DNA of 64,000 nt from JAJRZX01 sp964472295. Lineage in GTDB: Bacteria > Desulfobacterota > GWC2-55-46 > JADFVP01. How positions within the stretch are numbered: the stretch's first letter is position 1; every line of letters starts with the position of its first letter. The notes beneath the pieces were generated by a model that worked only from the letters and a program-made list of their open reading frames with translations, ran no database searches and was not told the origin of the DNA. Of this stretch, positions 1 to 7,945 are shown in pieces. The translations under genes were made by a program, and so were the position numbers. Where the stretch lies: the NCBI GenBank assembly GCA_964472295.1, contig CAYYJQ010000005.1, forward strand, positions 11,771 through 75,770. The letters run 5' to 3'.

Positions 1-449
1 TTAACGAGGTTTTTTCCCTCTTTTTCACGCCACTTTGTTACGGCCTCAAGGGCGCGGCCAAGGCCGTCCCTCAGGCCCTTGAGAAGTGTCTTCTCGTCAA
101 CCGCCGGGGTCCTCTCGGTAAAGACGCCCCTCTGCCGCATGAGAAGGTCAAGGTCGACCTCGCCGCTCACATTGAGCGCCTTCTTGACCTCGCGCGCGGC
201 CTCGAGATAAGCACGCGCCGCGTCCATGTCAAGGCGCTCTCTTCTCTCCACCGCCTCTGGCTGTATGGAGACCACCACAGAGCCCCGGGCAATGCGGTCT
301 TTTATAATGACCCGCATCTCTGTCTCAAGGGAAGAGAAGGCCTCTGGAAGGCGCGTCTTTATATCAAGGTGACGGTGATTGAGGGTCTTTACCTCAATGG
401 TAAAGTCCTCACCACCAGCACTGAAGACTGCCCTTCCAAACCCTGTCAT
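1..449 (-). CDS. yicC: YicC family protein, N-terminal part (cut by window edge)
   Basis: 149 codons are readable from an ATG at 449 to the window edge, without a stop. The protein begins MTGFGRA, followed by a segment with NHRHLDI and RLPEAFSSLE, the hallmark of the YicC N-terminal domain. YicC proteins are about 290 residues long, so roughly half is present. Members of the family are reported to act as endoribonucleases; in many genomes the gene lies just upstream of gmk, which cannot be checked here. It is separated from hldA by 308 bases full of palindromic repeats. The family call is firm, the exact function is not. Confidence 0.9.
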   Translation of the reverse strand, partial: MTGFGRAVFSAGGEDFTIEVKTLNHRHLDIKTRLPEAFSSLETEMRVIIKDRIARGSVVVSIQPEAVERRERLDMDAARAYLEAAREVKKALNVSGEVDLDLLMRQRGVFTERTPAVDEKTLLKGLRDGLGRALEAVTKWREKEGKNLV

Positions 450-482
450 GCTAAGCGGCAATGTGTAACTCCTCTGTCTTTT

Positions 483-748
483 GATGGGTTTCGCTGACGC
501 TCTACCCAACCTGCGAAAGTAAACTTTTCACCTTCTTCTCATTGGTTTTCTTTGTCTTACTTTCTTTTTTCTAAAAGAAAGTAAGGTCTTTTAATATGCG
601 GCCAGAGGCCGCTTCTCTCTCTTCTGTTTCTGTCTTTTTGGTGGGCAGTGCCCACCCTTCTTCTTTCTCTTTTTGACGGGCAAAACCCGCCCACAACCCC
701 TTCTTTTCTTCTTTCTTCTTCAGGCGGGCGGAAGCCCGTCTGAAGGCC
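483..748. repeat. Cluster of intergenic palindromes between hldA and yicC
   Basis: The cluster reads in order: a GATGGGT/ACCCAAC-type palindrome (483-511); leader ATTGGTTTTCTTTG (541-554); a hairpin with perfect 13-bp arms CTTACTTTCTTTT and AAAAGAAAGTAAG around TTCT (556-585); GCGGCCAGAGGCCGC (598-612); GGTGGGCAGTGCCCACC (640-656); and two GGCGGGC-type palindromes (675-692, 722-740). The 60-codon frame across 571-753 is made only of these repeats and is not a gene. Confidence 0.9.
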
Positions 749-757
749 TTCATTTTT

Positions 758-1792
758 CTATCTTTTCCTACCCCGCGCCTTGAGGGGGTTTTTGCTCATA
801 TCCAGCGCCGTGACGACTGCCTTGAAGAGTTCTTCTGTTGTTAGTGTCGCGGTGCCGAGTTTGCCCACCACCACTCCAGCGGCAAAGTTGGCCAGGACAG
901 CGGCCTCCCTGAAGTTTGCCCCCGCGGCAAGGGACATTGCCAGCACACCTACCACCGTGTCTCCGGCGCCGCTTACGTCATATACCTCTTTAGCCACCGT
1001 GGGTATATGGGTCTCGGAGTTGTTCTCAAAGAGGCTCATGCCCTGCTCTCCCCGTGTTATGAGGAGGGCCTTTGAGGCGAGCCTTTCCTTGAGCAAACGG
1101 CCTGCCTTCCTGAGCGTTCTATCGTCGCGTATCTCCATGCCAGCACCAAGCGAGGCCTCGAGGTTGTTTGGCGTTACGATGTCAGCTCCTCTGTAAAAAT
1201 CAAGGTGACCCACCTTGGGGTCCACCACAAGGGGCCTGCCCTTCTTCGAGCAGAGGGCCACTGTCTTTTTCATGAGGCCCCCGGAGACAAGGCCCTTGGC
1301 ATAGTCTGATACAACGACTACGTCCGCCGCGGCCACGGTCTTTCTTATATTGGAGATGACCTCTCTTGTGACCGCGGCCTTTATGCCGTCGCTCTTCTCG
1401 CGGTCATAGCGCACTACCTGCTGGTGGTGTGCGATTATCCTCGTCTTGGTGGTTGTGGGCCTCGTGGGGTCTTGCACAATGCCCCCGGCGGGTATGGACT
1501 TTTTTTTGAGTGCCCGGAGAAAACGCCTGCCATCATCGTCCTTGCCGATGACTCCGGTAATGGATACGGCCCCGCCAAGGCTACGGATGTTATGGGCCAC
1601 ATTGGCCGCGCCGCCGAGCATGAGGTCTTCCCGCTCCACCTCCACCACGGGCACAGGGGCCTCGGGGGAGATGCGGCGCACCTTGCCCCAGAGAAAATGG
1701 TCCATGATGAGGTCGCCTATGACAAAGACCCTCACCCCGGGAAAGGCGCTGATAATCTCCCGCGCACGCTCTATGGTTATGTACCTCTGCAA
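758..1792 (-). CDS. hldA: D-glycero-beta-D-manno-heptose-7-phosphate kinase (HldA / HldE kinase domain)
   Basis: PfkB-type sugar kinase of 344 residues. It phosphorylates heptose 7-phosphate to the 1,7-bisphosphate in ADP-heptose synthesis for LPS core. Visible motifs are GDLIMDHF (26-33), APVPVVEV (45-52), GGAANVAHN (60-68), DYAKG (163-167) and the ATP-site GAGD (275-278) with catalytic Asp278. The nucleotidyltransferase half of HldE is absent, so an HldC-type partner must lie elsewhere. The start is a TTG at 1792 preceded by GGAGG at good spacing; no ATG fits. GmhB, the next enzyme, is encoded at 22801, at the other end of the same cluster. Confidence 0.92.
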   Translation of the reverse strand: MQRYITIERAREIISAFPGVRVFVIGDLIMDHFLWGKVRRISPEAPVPVVEVEREDLMLGGAANVAHNIRSLGGAVSITGVIGKDDDGRRFLRALKKKSIPAGGIVQDPTRPTTTKTRIIAHHQQVVRYDREKSDGIKAAVTREVISNIRKTVAAADVVVVSDYAKGLVSGGLMKKTVALCSKKGRPLVVDPKVGHLDFYRGADIVTPNNLEASLGAGMEIRDDRTLRKAGRLLKERLASKALLITRGEQGMSLFENNSETHIPTVAKEVYDVSGAGDTVVGVLAMSLAAGANFREAAVLANFAAGVVVGKLGTATLTTEELFKAVVTALDMSKNPLKARGRKR

Positions 1793-1831
1793 GGACTCCC
1801 TCCTTTAAGGACAGAAAAGAGAAAAAGACTT

Positions 1832-1950
1832 CCTTACTTTCTTTTGGAAAAAAGAATTTTTTATCGCCTTGCCTTGTCCCTTTTGTCATAGGGAGAAGGT
1901 GCTTGATACAACTACCAAACACAAAACAGGATAGGGCAAAGAAAACCAAT
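1832..1950 (-). repeat. Composite hairpin repeat, core type C, reverse orientation
   Basis: It reads on the minus strand as leader ATTGGTTTTCTTTG (1950 downward), then a core of about 80 bases resembling those at 43266 and 60721 (shared TTTTGTG and AAAAGGGAC blocks), then a degenerate second hairpin (1832-1858). It occupies most of the 269-base gap between hldA and the next gene. Two further palindromes follow at 1993-2019 (GATGGGT/ACCCGTC) and 2027-2043 (GGTGGGC/GCCCGCC). Confidence 0.8.
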
Positions 1951-2061
1951 TATTGCACGGGCACCAAAAACCCCGGCAAAGGCCACTTGCAGGATGGGTG
2001 GTGCATAGCGAAACCCGTCAATGTGGGGTGGGCACTGCCCGCCATTCCTCTTTTGCCGGCC

Positions 2062-3201
2062 TTAGCCCCGCCCGCCTTGCCCGGCGGCGCAGACCTCGTC
2101 AACTACTTGCAAGAATTCTTCCACGTTCTTCTCCATTGTAAGAGAAGCCGCTGTCTTTCTGGCCGCGCTTCCGGCGGCGCGGGCCTTTTTTGTATCCAGA
2201 AAGGGCCTTATGCGCCGGGCAAGTTCCGCGTCGTCCATGGGGTCTTCCACAACGGCCCCGGAGACGTTGTCTTCAATTACCTCGCTGACGCCGTTCACGC
2301 GCGAGGTGACCACCGGAAGCCCGGCGGCCATGGCCTCGATGCAGGCGTTGCTAAAGGGCTCGTATATGGTAGGCAGGACAAATACGTCGCCGAGGGGGTA
2401 GTAATCCGCGGCCCCCTTTACGGGCCCCATGAAGATTACCCTTGCCTCCACGCCGAGCCTCTCCGCCTCTTTTTCGTATGGCCCGGTCCTGCCCTTGCCT
2501 ATCACGACGAGCCGTGTCCCCTGGGGAAGGTGCTGGAGCGCCCTCATGAGGTACTTGAGCCCCTTTCTCTCAAAACCCGAGCCCACGAAGAGAAGGACCT
2601 TTTCTCCGGGGCTGATACCGAGTTTTTCGCGGAGCCTCTTTCGCTCCGCGCCGCGTTTTCGTGCGCCTCTCTCAAGGGGCCTGACCCCGTTGTATATAAC
2701 ACAGATGTCCTCTTGCCGCAATCCGTAAAGTCTTGTGATTTCGTCCCTGCCGCGCCTTGAGTTGGCTACAACCCTCTTAAGGCGCGGGTCTCTGAAGAGC
2801 CGCTTTTCAAGGTACAGAAGCACGCGGTGCTTTGGGCTGAGGTAGATGGTGAGCCGCTTAAAGGGGCCGATAGAGGCGGCCCGCCGCCTCAGCCACTCCC
2901 TGTGACAGCCGTCTCCGGCGCGGTAGATGTCCTGCGAGAAGGTCCTCTCAAAACTTATTACAACATCCGGCCTGTCCTCTTCCACGGCCTTTTTCGCCTC
3001 CATGGCAAAGAAGAGGGGCCGCATAAAAGAAGGCCCCCTCGTCCTTACGCGCCTGAGGGTAACTCCCTTTTCTTCGGGCCACTCCGCTGAGTAGACGATC
3101 ACGCTGTGTCCCCTCGCCGCAAGGCCCTTTATGAACCTTCCCATGAAGACCTCGGCCCCGCCAAAGGGGTTATAGCGCGCGCGTATTATCCCTATTCTCA
3201 T
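2062..3201 (-). CDS. GT4 glycosyltransferase, WaaG-like LPS core glycosyltransferase
   Basis: 379 residues with a GT-B fold signature. An N-terminal NPFGGAEVF loop (11-19) is typical of WaaG/PimA-type enzymes; the segment SQDIYRAGDGCHREW (89-103) resembles the WaaG family; GFERKGL lies at 209-215 and the EX7E motif spans Glu281 to Glu289. It probably adds a hexose to the heptose region of the LPS core at the inner membrane, using a nucleotide sugar. The ATG at 3201 overlaps the stop of the upstream GT9 gene by four bases (ATGA), so the two are likely translationally coupled. WaaG homology is by eye; sugar specificity is unknown. Confidence 0.82.
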   Translation of the reverse strand: MRIGIIRARYNPFGGAEVFMGRFIKGLAARGHSVIVYSAEWPEEKGVTLRRVRTRGPSFMRPLFFAMEAKKAVEEDRPDVVISFERTFSQDIYRAGDGCHREWLRRRAASIGPFKRLTIYLSPKHRVLLYLEKRLFRDPRLKRVVANSRRGRDEITRLYGLRQEDICVIYNGVRPLERGARKRGAERKRLREKLGISPGEKVLLFVGSGFERKGLKYLMRALQHLPQGTRLVVIGKGRTGPYEKEAERLGVEARVIFMGPVKGAADYYPLGDVFVLPTIYEPFSNACIEAMAAGLPVVTSRVNGVSEVIEDNVSGAVVEDPMDDAELARRIRPFLDTKKARAAGSAARKTAASLTMEKNVEEFLQVVDEVCAAGQGGRG

Positions 3202-4265
3202 AAGCGCCCCTCTCTTGTGAAGAGATCTTTAAAGGCACGGAACGCCTCGTCCGGGCTTACGTCAGCGGCCTTTGAGGACGGCGCCTTTAGTATCCTATGC
3301 TCCACTCCCCAGGGGGCCCAGCGCGCCGGGTCAGTGGAGCCCCATATGGTGAGCACTGGCAGGCCGAGCCCTGCGGCAAGGTGCATGGCCCCGCCGTCAA
3401 GACAGACCACGAGGCGCGTAAGGCTCAGCGCGGCGATGAGCTCAGAGAGCGTAGTGGTCCTGAACAAGAGAGGGCGCGGCGTTATTGCGCCTGCGAGCCT
3501 CCCGGCCACTTCATCGTCTCCCGGGTGCAGGGGGTTATCCATTGCCCCGGGTGACCAGAGAATAAGGGGGCGTATGGTGAATACGCCTCTGATGCGCTCT
3601 ATGAGTTTTATGAAGGAGGCGATGGGCCAACGGTTCTCCGGCCTTCTTGAACTTATATGAAAGGCTACGAGGGGAGCCTCTCGTCCCGTAGACCCTCTTT
3701 CCTCTTCAAGCGCCTTTTTCACCCTCCGAAGCGTTACATCGTCGGGAGAAACAGAGAGCGCGGGAGGCGGCGCGGTGATGCCAAGGGGCGAGAGGAGGGC
3801 CATTACGGCCTCTACCTCGTGCATGGGCCGTGCAGGGGCTTGAATGGGAATGGTATAATATACCTTACGTCCCTTTGTGTCTCCGTTGACATAACCTATC
3901 CTCTCACTTGCCCCGGTCATGAAGACGTAACGGGCAAGACGCGGCGAGTACGATGATGAACAACCAATGGCAAGGTCAAATTTTCCCGCGCGGATGCGGC
4001 GCATTAGCACGGCGTTAGATGCGATGACCCTCAGGCGGCTCTTGTCCCCACGGTGCTTTTCTTTCTCGTATATAAAGACCTCGTTAACGTCCCTGTTGCC
4101 CGCGAGCACACCGGCGTTGTAGGAATTTACGAGCACGGCAATCTTTGCCCCGGGAAAGGCGGCTCGCGCGGCGGATATGGCCGGCGTGGTGCATACGAGG
4201 TCGCCGATGTTGTCGCGCCGGATAAAGAGTATACTCGCTGGTTTTATGGGTTCAGGTTTTGTCAT
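3198..4265 (-). CDS. GT9 heptosyltransferase family protein (copy 1)
   Basis: About 355 residues. The N-terminus RRDNIGDLVCTTPA is the GT9 acceptor-side motif with the proposed catalytic Asp; the C-terminal LDGGAMHLAAGLGLPVL carries the conserved His of the donor site, followed by WGSTDPARWAPWG. Enzymes of this family transfer ADP-heptose onto Kdo or heptose of the LPS core. Unlike the other five GT9 proteins of the cluster it lacks the C-terminal Cys-rich CxPC motif. ATG at 4265 is preferred over an in-frame TTG nine bases upstream; a GCGGGC palindrome (4278-4292) lies immediately before the start and no strong Shine-Dalgarno is visible. Confidence 0.88.
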   Translation of the reverse strand: MTKPEPIKPASILFIRRDNIGDLVCTTPAISAARAAFPGAKIAVLVNSYNAGVLAGNRDVNEVFIYEKEKHRGDKSRLRVIASNAVLMRRIRAGKFDLAIGCSSSYSPRLARYVFMTGASERIGYVNGDTKGRKVYYTIPIQAPARPMHEVEAVMALLSPLGITAPPPALSVSPDDVTLRRVKKALEEERGSTGREAPLVAFHISSRRPENRWPIASFIKLIERIRGVFTIRPLILWSPGAMDNPLHPGDDEVAGRLAGAITPRPLLFRTTTLSELIAALSLTRLVVCLDGGAMHLAAGLGLPVLTIWGSTDPARWAPWGVEHRILKAPSSKAADVSPDEAFRAFKDLFTREGRL

Positions 4266-4277
4266 TTTTTTCAATAT

Positions 4278-4475
4278 GCGGGCAAGGCCCGCCCTTTAAC
4301 CTTTTAATTTGTTGGGTTTCGCTTCGCTCTACCCAACCTTACCTTTCTTCTCTACTGGTTTTCTTTGTCTTACTTTCTTTTTTCGAAAAGAAAGTAAGGA
4401 AATCTTCTCTTTTTTTGGTGGGCAGTGCCCACCCTACCTGTCTACCTATCTTTTGGCGGGCGCGGGCCGCGGCCT
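4278..4475 (+). repeat. Palindromic repeat cluster with simple hairpin element
   Basis: It contains GCGGGCAAGGCCCGC (4278-4292), GTTGGGT...ACCCAAC (4311-4337), the leader TTGGTTTTCTTTG ending at 4367, a perfect 13-bp stem hairpin (4369-4398, arms CTTACTTTCTTTT and AAAAGAAAGTAAG), GGTGGGCAGTGCCCACC (4417-4433) and a GGCGGGC-type palindrome near 4454. The order matches the cluster at 483-748. Confidence 0.9.
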
Positions 4476-4493
4476 CCTTTTTTTTCCTGTATT

Positions 4494-5765
4494 TTACACC
4501 CTTTGTCTCTTTGTTTCATCATGGAGCACCACGCATATTGCCACAAAGGTCATCATGAGGACCCCGGCGGTTTCTTCCCAGAGGCTCCAGGCGATATTAA
4601 CGAGTATGTATGATACGAGTACCCCTGTGGCCCCGGAGCGCAGGAAGGCCGCGGCCCCTTCGTGGCCGCCTGCCTTGACCTTTGTAGTTGGAGGCGGAAG
4701 GGGGAGTATCTTCATGAAGACCGCTGCCCAGAAGATGAGAAATGCAGAAAGTCCCGCGAGTCCTCCCTCGAAGAGTATCTGGAGTATGAGGTTGTGCGGG
4801 GTGGTTGAGCCGTAGTAGCGGGTGGCGAAGAACTCATAGGTAGCGGGTTTTTCCCTGTCCCATCTCTCAAGAAAGCCGTCCTTGCGGGCCACGGTTGCCA
4901 TTTTTTTCCAGCCGTATCCATAGCCTGTAATGGGGCGTTCCCTTATCATGTCCATGACCCCGGACCAGATTGCGAACCTGCCGTTCCAGCCCGAGGAGGC
5001 GTTGGTTGTGTATGTGCCGGGCGTGACGAGGGTCCTGTACCGGGAGAACATATCGGGTTTTACTCCCATGAGGACCGCGCCGATGACGAGGGAGACCACG
5101 AGGCCGTAGACAAGGGTCCTGTAGCGCCGGGCAAGGATGGCCGCGAGTATGAGCGCAACGGCAATGGCGGCTGTCTGCCCCCTGTGGTTATCGAGGACGC
5201 AGAGGACAAACTCTATTACAAGGACCAGGACAAGGGTCCACCTGAGGCTGGCCCTGATGCGTGCGGAGTATAAAAAACCGGCGAGCAGGGGGATGTAAAA
5301 GGTTCCGTGCAGGGAGTAACCGCTGGCGAATTTTTTGTCCGCGTGCTCTATCCAGTTGAGGAGCGCGGAAGGGCTGTTGAAGGCAAGGACCAGCGCTGTA
5401 AGGATGGCGAAACTTGCAAAGAGCGTGTAAAAGAGTCCGCGCAGGTCGTCAAAGGAGCGGTACTCGCTTTGTATGACAAAGAATACCACGGCCTGGTAGA
5501 CGAGGTTTTTTCGTATGAAGTCGAGGCTTTCTCCGGGGTAGGGGCCAATGAGCGAGGTAAGGATGGCCACCACGAAGAGGAGGCAGAAGGCCTGCACCGT
5601 GCGGTCGCGGAGGTTTATCCGCGCGTCTTTTCGTATGACCTTGATGATAAAGATGATGAGCATTATCACAAAGGCCGTATCCCTTGGCGCCGGCACGTGT
5701 GGGAAGGGGAGGAGTAAGATGTATATGAGGAGGAGCGGCCTTATGAGGGCATAAATTTTTTTCAT
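4494..5765 (-). CDS. O-antigen ligase / polymerase family membrane protein (WaaL/Wzy-like)
   Basis: 423 residues, strongly hydrophobic throughout, with about ten to twelve predicted membrane spans. The large periplasmic-type loop before the last spans (residues about 250-320) ends in TTPHNLILQILFEGGLAGL, the conserved His-containing segment of the O-antigen ligase superfamily. It would join undecaprenyl-linked polysaccharide to lipid A-core, or polymerise repeat units. ATG at 5765; the gene overlaps the end of the upstream GT9 gene by four bases. Ligase versus polymerase cannot be decided from sequence alone; location in a core cluster favours ligase. Confidence 0.82.
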   Translation of the reverse strand: MKKIYALIRPLLLIYILLLPFPHVPAPRDTAFVIMLIIFIIKVIRKDARINLRDRTVQAFCLLFVVAILTSLIGPYPGESLDFIRKNLVYQAVVFFVIQSEYRSFDDLRGLFYTLFASFAILTALVLAFNSPSALLNWIEHADKKFASGYSLHGTFYIPLLAGFLYSARIRASLRWTLVLVLVIEFVLCVLDNHRGQTAAIAVALILAAILARRYRTLVYGLVVSLVIGAVLMGVKPDMFSRYRTLVTPGTYTTNASSGWNGRFAIWSGVMDMIRERPITGYGYGWKKMATVARKDGFLERWDREKPATYEFFATRYYGSTTPHNLILQILFEGGLAGLSAFLIFWAAVFMKILPLPPPTTKVKAGGHEGAAAFLRSGATGVLVSYILVNIAWSLWEETAGVLMMTFVAICVVLHDETKRQRV

Positions 5766-6976
5766 CTACCCCCTGCAATATTGGAATTCTCCGGCTGTTC
5801 TTCACCGGGGGCGGGGTCTGGGACGTTTTTTTTGCCCTGCTCCCGGGCCTTGCTTATGAGTTTTTCAGCGGCCTCGATAACCGGCCCGGCAGTGAGGGTG
5901 GTGACGCATTCCCTCTTGCCGGTCTTGCATGTGGTGGATGTATGGAAGGTATATGAGCAGGGCGCGCAGGGGAGGTCTTTCTGTATGACCATGTTCTTTT
6001 GGCCAAGGGGGCGCTCTTCCATGGAGCAGGGGCCGGCGATGTTTATGCTGGGCACGCCAAGGGCTATGGCCATGTAGACAGGGCCGCTGTCAACGCTTAT
6101 GAAGAGGCCCAGGCGGGCGATAAGCGCGGGAAGTTCGGGGAGCCGCAGTGTTCCAGAGGCGTCTATCGCCCTTTCCCGCTCTTTCATCTTCGAGAGCACG
6201 GCGGAAACTGCATCGCTGTCTCTCCTGCCCCCGATGATGACAACCCTTGCATTGAATTTTTCGATGAGGCTGTCGGCCACCTCGGCATAGAGCGCCGGCG
6301 GGACCTCTTTCATCTTGTTTCTGGCCGCCGGGGCAATGCCCACGACAAGGTCTTCTTTTTCCACGCCGGACTTTTTTAAGAGTCGCGCGGACTTTTCCAT
6401 GCCCTGTGGCGTGACGGGGAGTTCCATGCGCGTGGACTCGGGCGTAATGGGTATGCCGATGCCCTTGTCAAGGAGTTCAGCATAGGTCTCGATTATGCTT
6501 CTACCCCGGTCGTGCCAGACTACACGGTCATTGAAGAGCGAGGCCACCTTGAAACTCAGGCCGGCGTGGTCGGGACCCACGGAGAAGCGGCGCGGTATGA
6601 GCGCCCAGAGCGGGATGATGGTGGTTGCCATGTTGGGGAGGAGGGCCACGGAAATATCGAAACGCTGGCGTGCAATGGCCGTGGCAACGCCGAGTTTCCG
6701 GCCAAGTCCGCGCATGTCTTCGGCGCGCAGCGGCATTACGGCATCGACCATGGGGTTGGCCTCCAATATGCCGCAGGAGGCCGGGTCGGCAAGCACGACT
6801 ATGCGCGCCCTTGGAAAACGTCTGTGCAGGGCCCTGAAGACAGGGGTGCTGCATACCATGTCGCCTATCTTGGCTGTCTGGATAACGAGAATCCTCTGTA
6901 TGGGTCCTTTTCTCCGTGAGATACCCGATATAAAGAAAAAGGGGTATAATATCCAGGAGAGGATTATATATATCAT
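5762..6976 (-). CDS. GT9 heptosyltransferase family protein with N-terminal membrane segment (copy 2)
   Basis: 404 residues from ATG 6976; a longer frame to 7048 would start inside repeat-like sequence. A hydrophobic stretch at residues 3-18 could anchor the protein. QTAKIGDMVCSTP carries the usual Asp (39). The donor-site motif reads VDSGPVYMAIALG: Tyr301 stands where the other five GT9 proteins here have His. A Cys-rich segment (CAPCSYTF...CKTGKREC) follows. The C-terminal tail is Pro/Glu rich. The His-to-Tyr change may mean altered substrate or lost activity. It overlaps the ligase gene by ATGA. Confidence 0.85.
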   Translation of the reverse strand: MIYIILSWILYPFFFISGISRRKGPIQRILVIQTAKIGDMVCSTPVFRALHRRFPRARIVVLADPASCGILEANPMVDAVMPLRAEDMRGLGRKLGVATAIARQRFDISVALLPNMATTIIPLWALIPRRFSVGPDHAGLSFKVASLFNDRVVWHDRGRSIIETYAELLDKGIGIPITPESTRMELPVTPQGMEKSARLLKKSGVEKEDLVVGIAPAARNKMKEVPPALYAEVADSLIEKFNARVVIIGGRRDSDAVSAVLSKMKERERAIDASGTLRLPELPALIARLGLFISVDSGPVYMAIALGVPSINIAGPCSMEERPLGQKNMVIQKDLPCAPCSYTFHTSTTCKTGKRECVTTLTAGPVIEAAEKLISKAREQGKKNVPDPAPGEEQPENSNIAGGR

Positions 6977-7025
6977 GGCTATTGGTTTCCCTTGTCTTGC
7001 TTTTTCAGTGAAAGAGGCCGCTTTT

Positions 7026-7300
7026 GGCGGGCGGTACCCGCCCTTCACCCCTTTTTATTTGTTGGGTTTCGCTTCGCTCTACCTACCCTTATTGGTTTTC
7101 TTTGTCGCGGTTTCTTCCTTGCAAAGTGTGCCTATCATACGACATGACCCTAAAATTTTAGAGGGACATGGCCACCCAATCAAAAAACTTTCTTTTTCAA
7201 AAAGAAAGTGGAAAAATCCTTTGTCTTTTGGCGGGCAAAGCCCGCCCTACCCCCCCCTAATTTTTTCCCTCTTCTGGCGGGCGAAGGCCGCCAAGTACCG
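7026..7300 (+). repeat. Composite hairpin repeat, core type B, with flanking palindromes
   Basis: The 336-base gap holds GGCGGGC/GCCCGCC (7026-7043), GTTGGGT-type (7061-7086), leader ATTGGTTTTCTTTG (7091-7104), a core of about 82 bases (7105-7186), a second hairpin ACTTTCTTTTT/AAAAAGAAAGT (7187-7209), and GGCGGGCAAAGCCCGCC (7230-7246). Read on the minus strand, the second hairpin is followed by six T, so it could terminate transcription of the methyltransferase gene ending at 7313. Confidence 0.85.
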
Positions 7301-7312
7301 TCCTTATTTTTA

Positions 7313-7945
7313 TTATGCCTTTTTCGCCCTTACAAGTATTCCTGTAGCGAAGTCCACGTCCATGAAGCGCATTACCGGCGCGAGGAGCCATGCCATTATT
7401 CTATGGCCCGTCTTTTTTTTTGCCGAGACCCTTGAGATGGATAGGTCTGTAAAGCCGCAGGCAAGGAGCAGGGCCCCGAGTTCAAAGTATCTATAGGGTG
7501 TTACATGTGTTACGTCTCCGCCAAAGGCAGTGGGGTGGAGGTTATTTGGGAGCGTGAGGACCATGGCTCCGCCTGCATTCAGGAGCGAGGCGGAGCGGGC
7601 GAGGAGGTCCGCGCCCTCTTTGAGGGAGAGGTGTTCGATGACATCGAGCATGAATACGGCGTCAAAGGCGCGGTCAATCTCTTCAAGGCTTTTGTAGTCG
7701 CGCCTTACGGCGGGGTCTATGTCCATTAATTTGTATTCAGTAATGGCGGGCGCGGACTTGCATAGTTCGCCAAGGAAACCGTGCGAGCCGCCGATGTCAA
7801 GGACGCTCCCCTGTATTTCCCCGAGCACTTCCCTTATGAGCTCGCGCTTTGTGGCAAGGACAAGGGGGACCTTGCGGATAGATGAATACCTGCGCTTTAC
7901 TTCCTCGCGCCTTGACTTCAGTTCACTCCAGTTAATGGATGCCAT
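7313..7945 (-). CDS. Class I SAM-dependent methyltransferase (type-11-like), paralogue 1
   Basis: 210 residues. SAM-binding motif I VLDIGGSHGFLGEL (around 48-61), acidic motif II near LMDIDPA, and the post-motif DVIEHLSLKEG typical of small-molecule methyltransferases (UbiE/type 11). A later segment, DVTHVTPYRYFELGALLLACGF, closely parallels DCTHITPVRYDEAYGFFLSQGF in the gene at 9166, so the two are paralogues on either side of a glycosyltransferase. It probably methylates a sugar or polysaccharide intermediate; the substrate is unknown. ATG at 7945 shares one base with the stop of the next gene upstream. Confidence 0.82.
   Translation of the reverse strand: MASINWSELKSRREEVKRRYSSIRKVPLVLATKRELIREVLGEIQGSVLDIGGSHGFLGELCKSAPAITEYKLMDIDPAVRRDYKSLEEIDRAFDAVFMLDVIEHLSLKEGADLLARSASLLNAGGAMVLTLPNNLHPTAFGGDVTHVTPYRYFELGALLLACGFTDLSISRVSAKKKTGHRIMAWLLAPVMRFMDVDFATGILVRAKKA

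Noticed and set aside
556..585. Simple hairpin element as an ordinary intrinsic terminator
   Set aside because: Without the core it is flanked by ACAAAGAAAACC or GGTCTTTT rather than a T run, and it occurs upstream as well as downstream of genes.
571..753. 60-residue minus-strand frame
   Set aside because: It is composed wholly of palindromic repeat sequence and lacks a family match.
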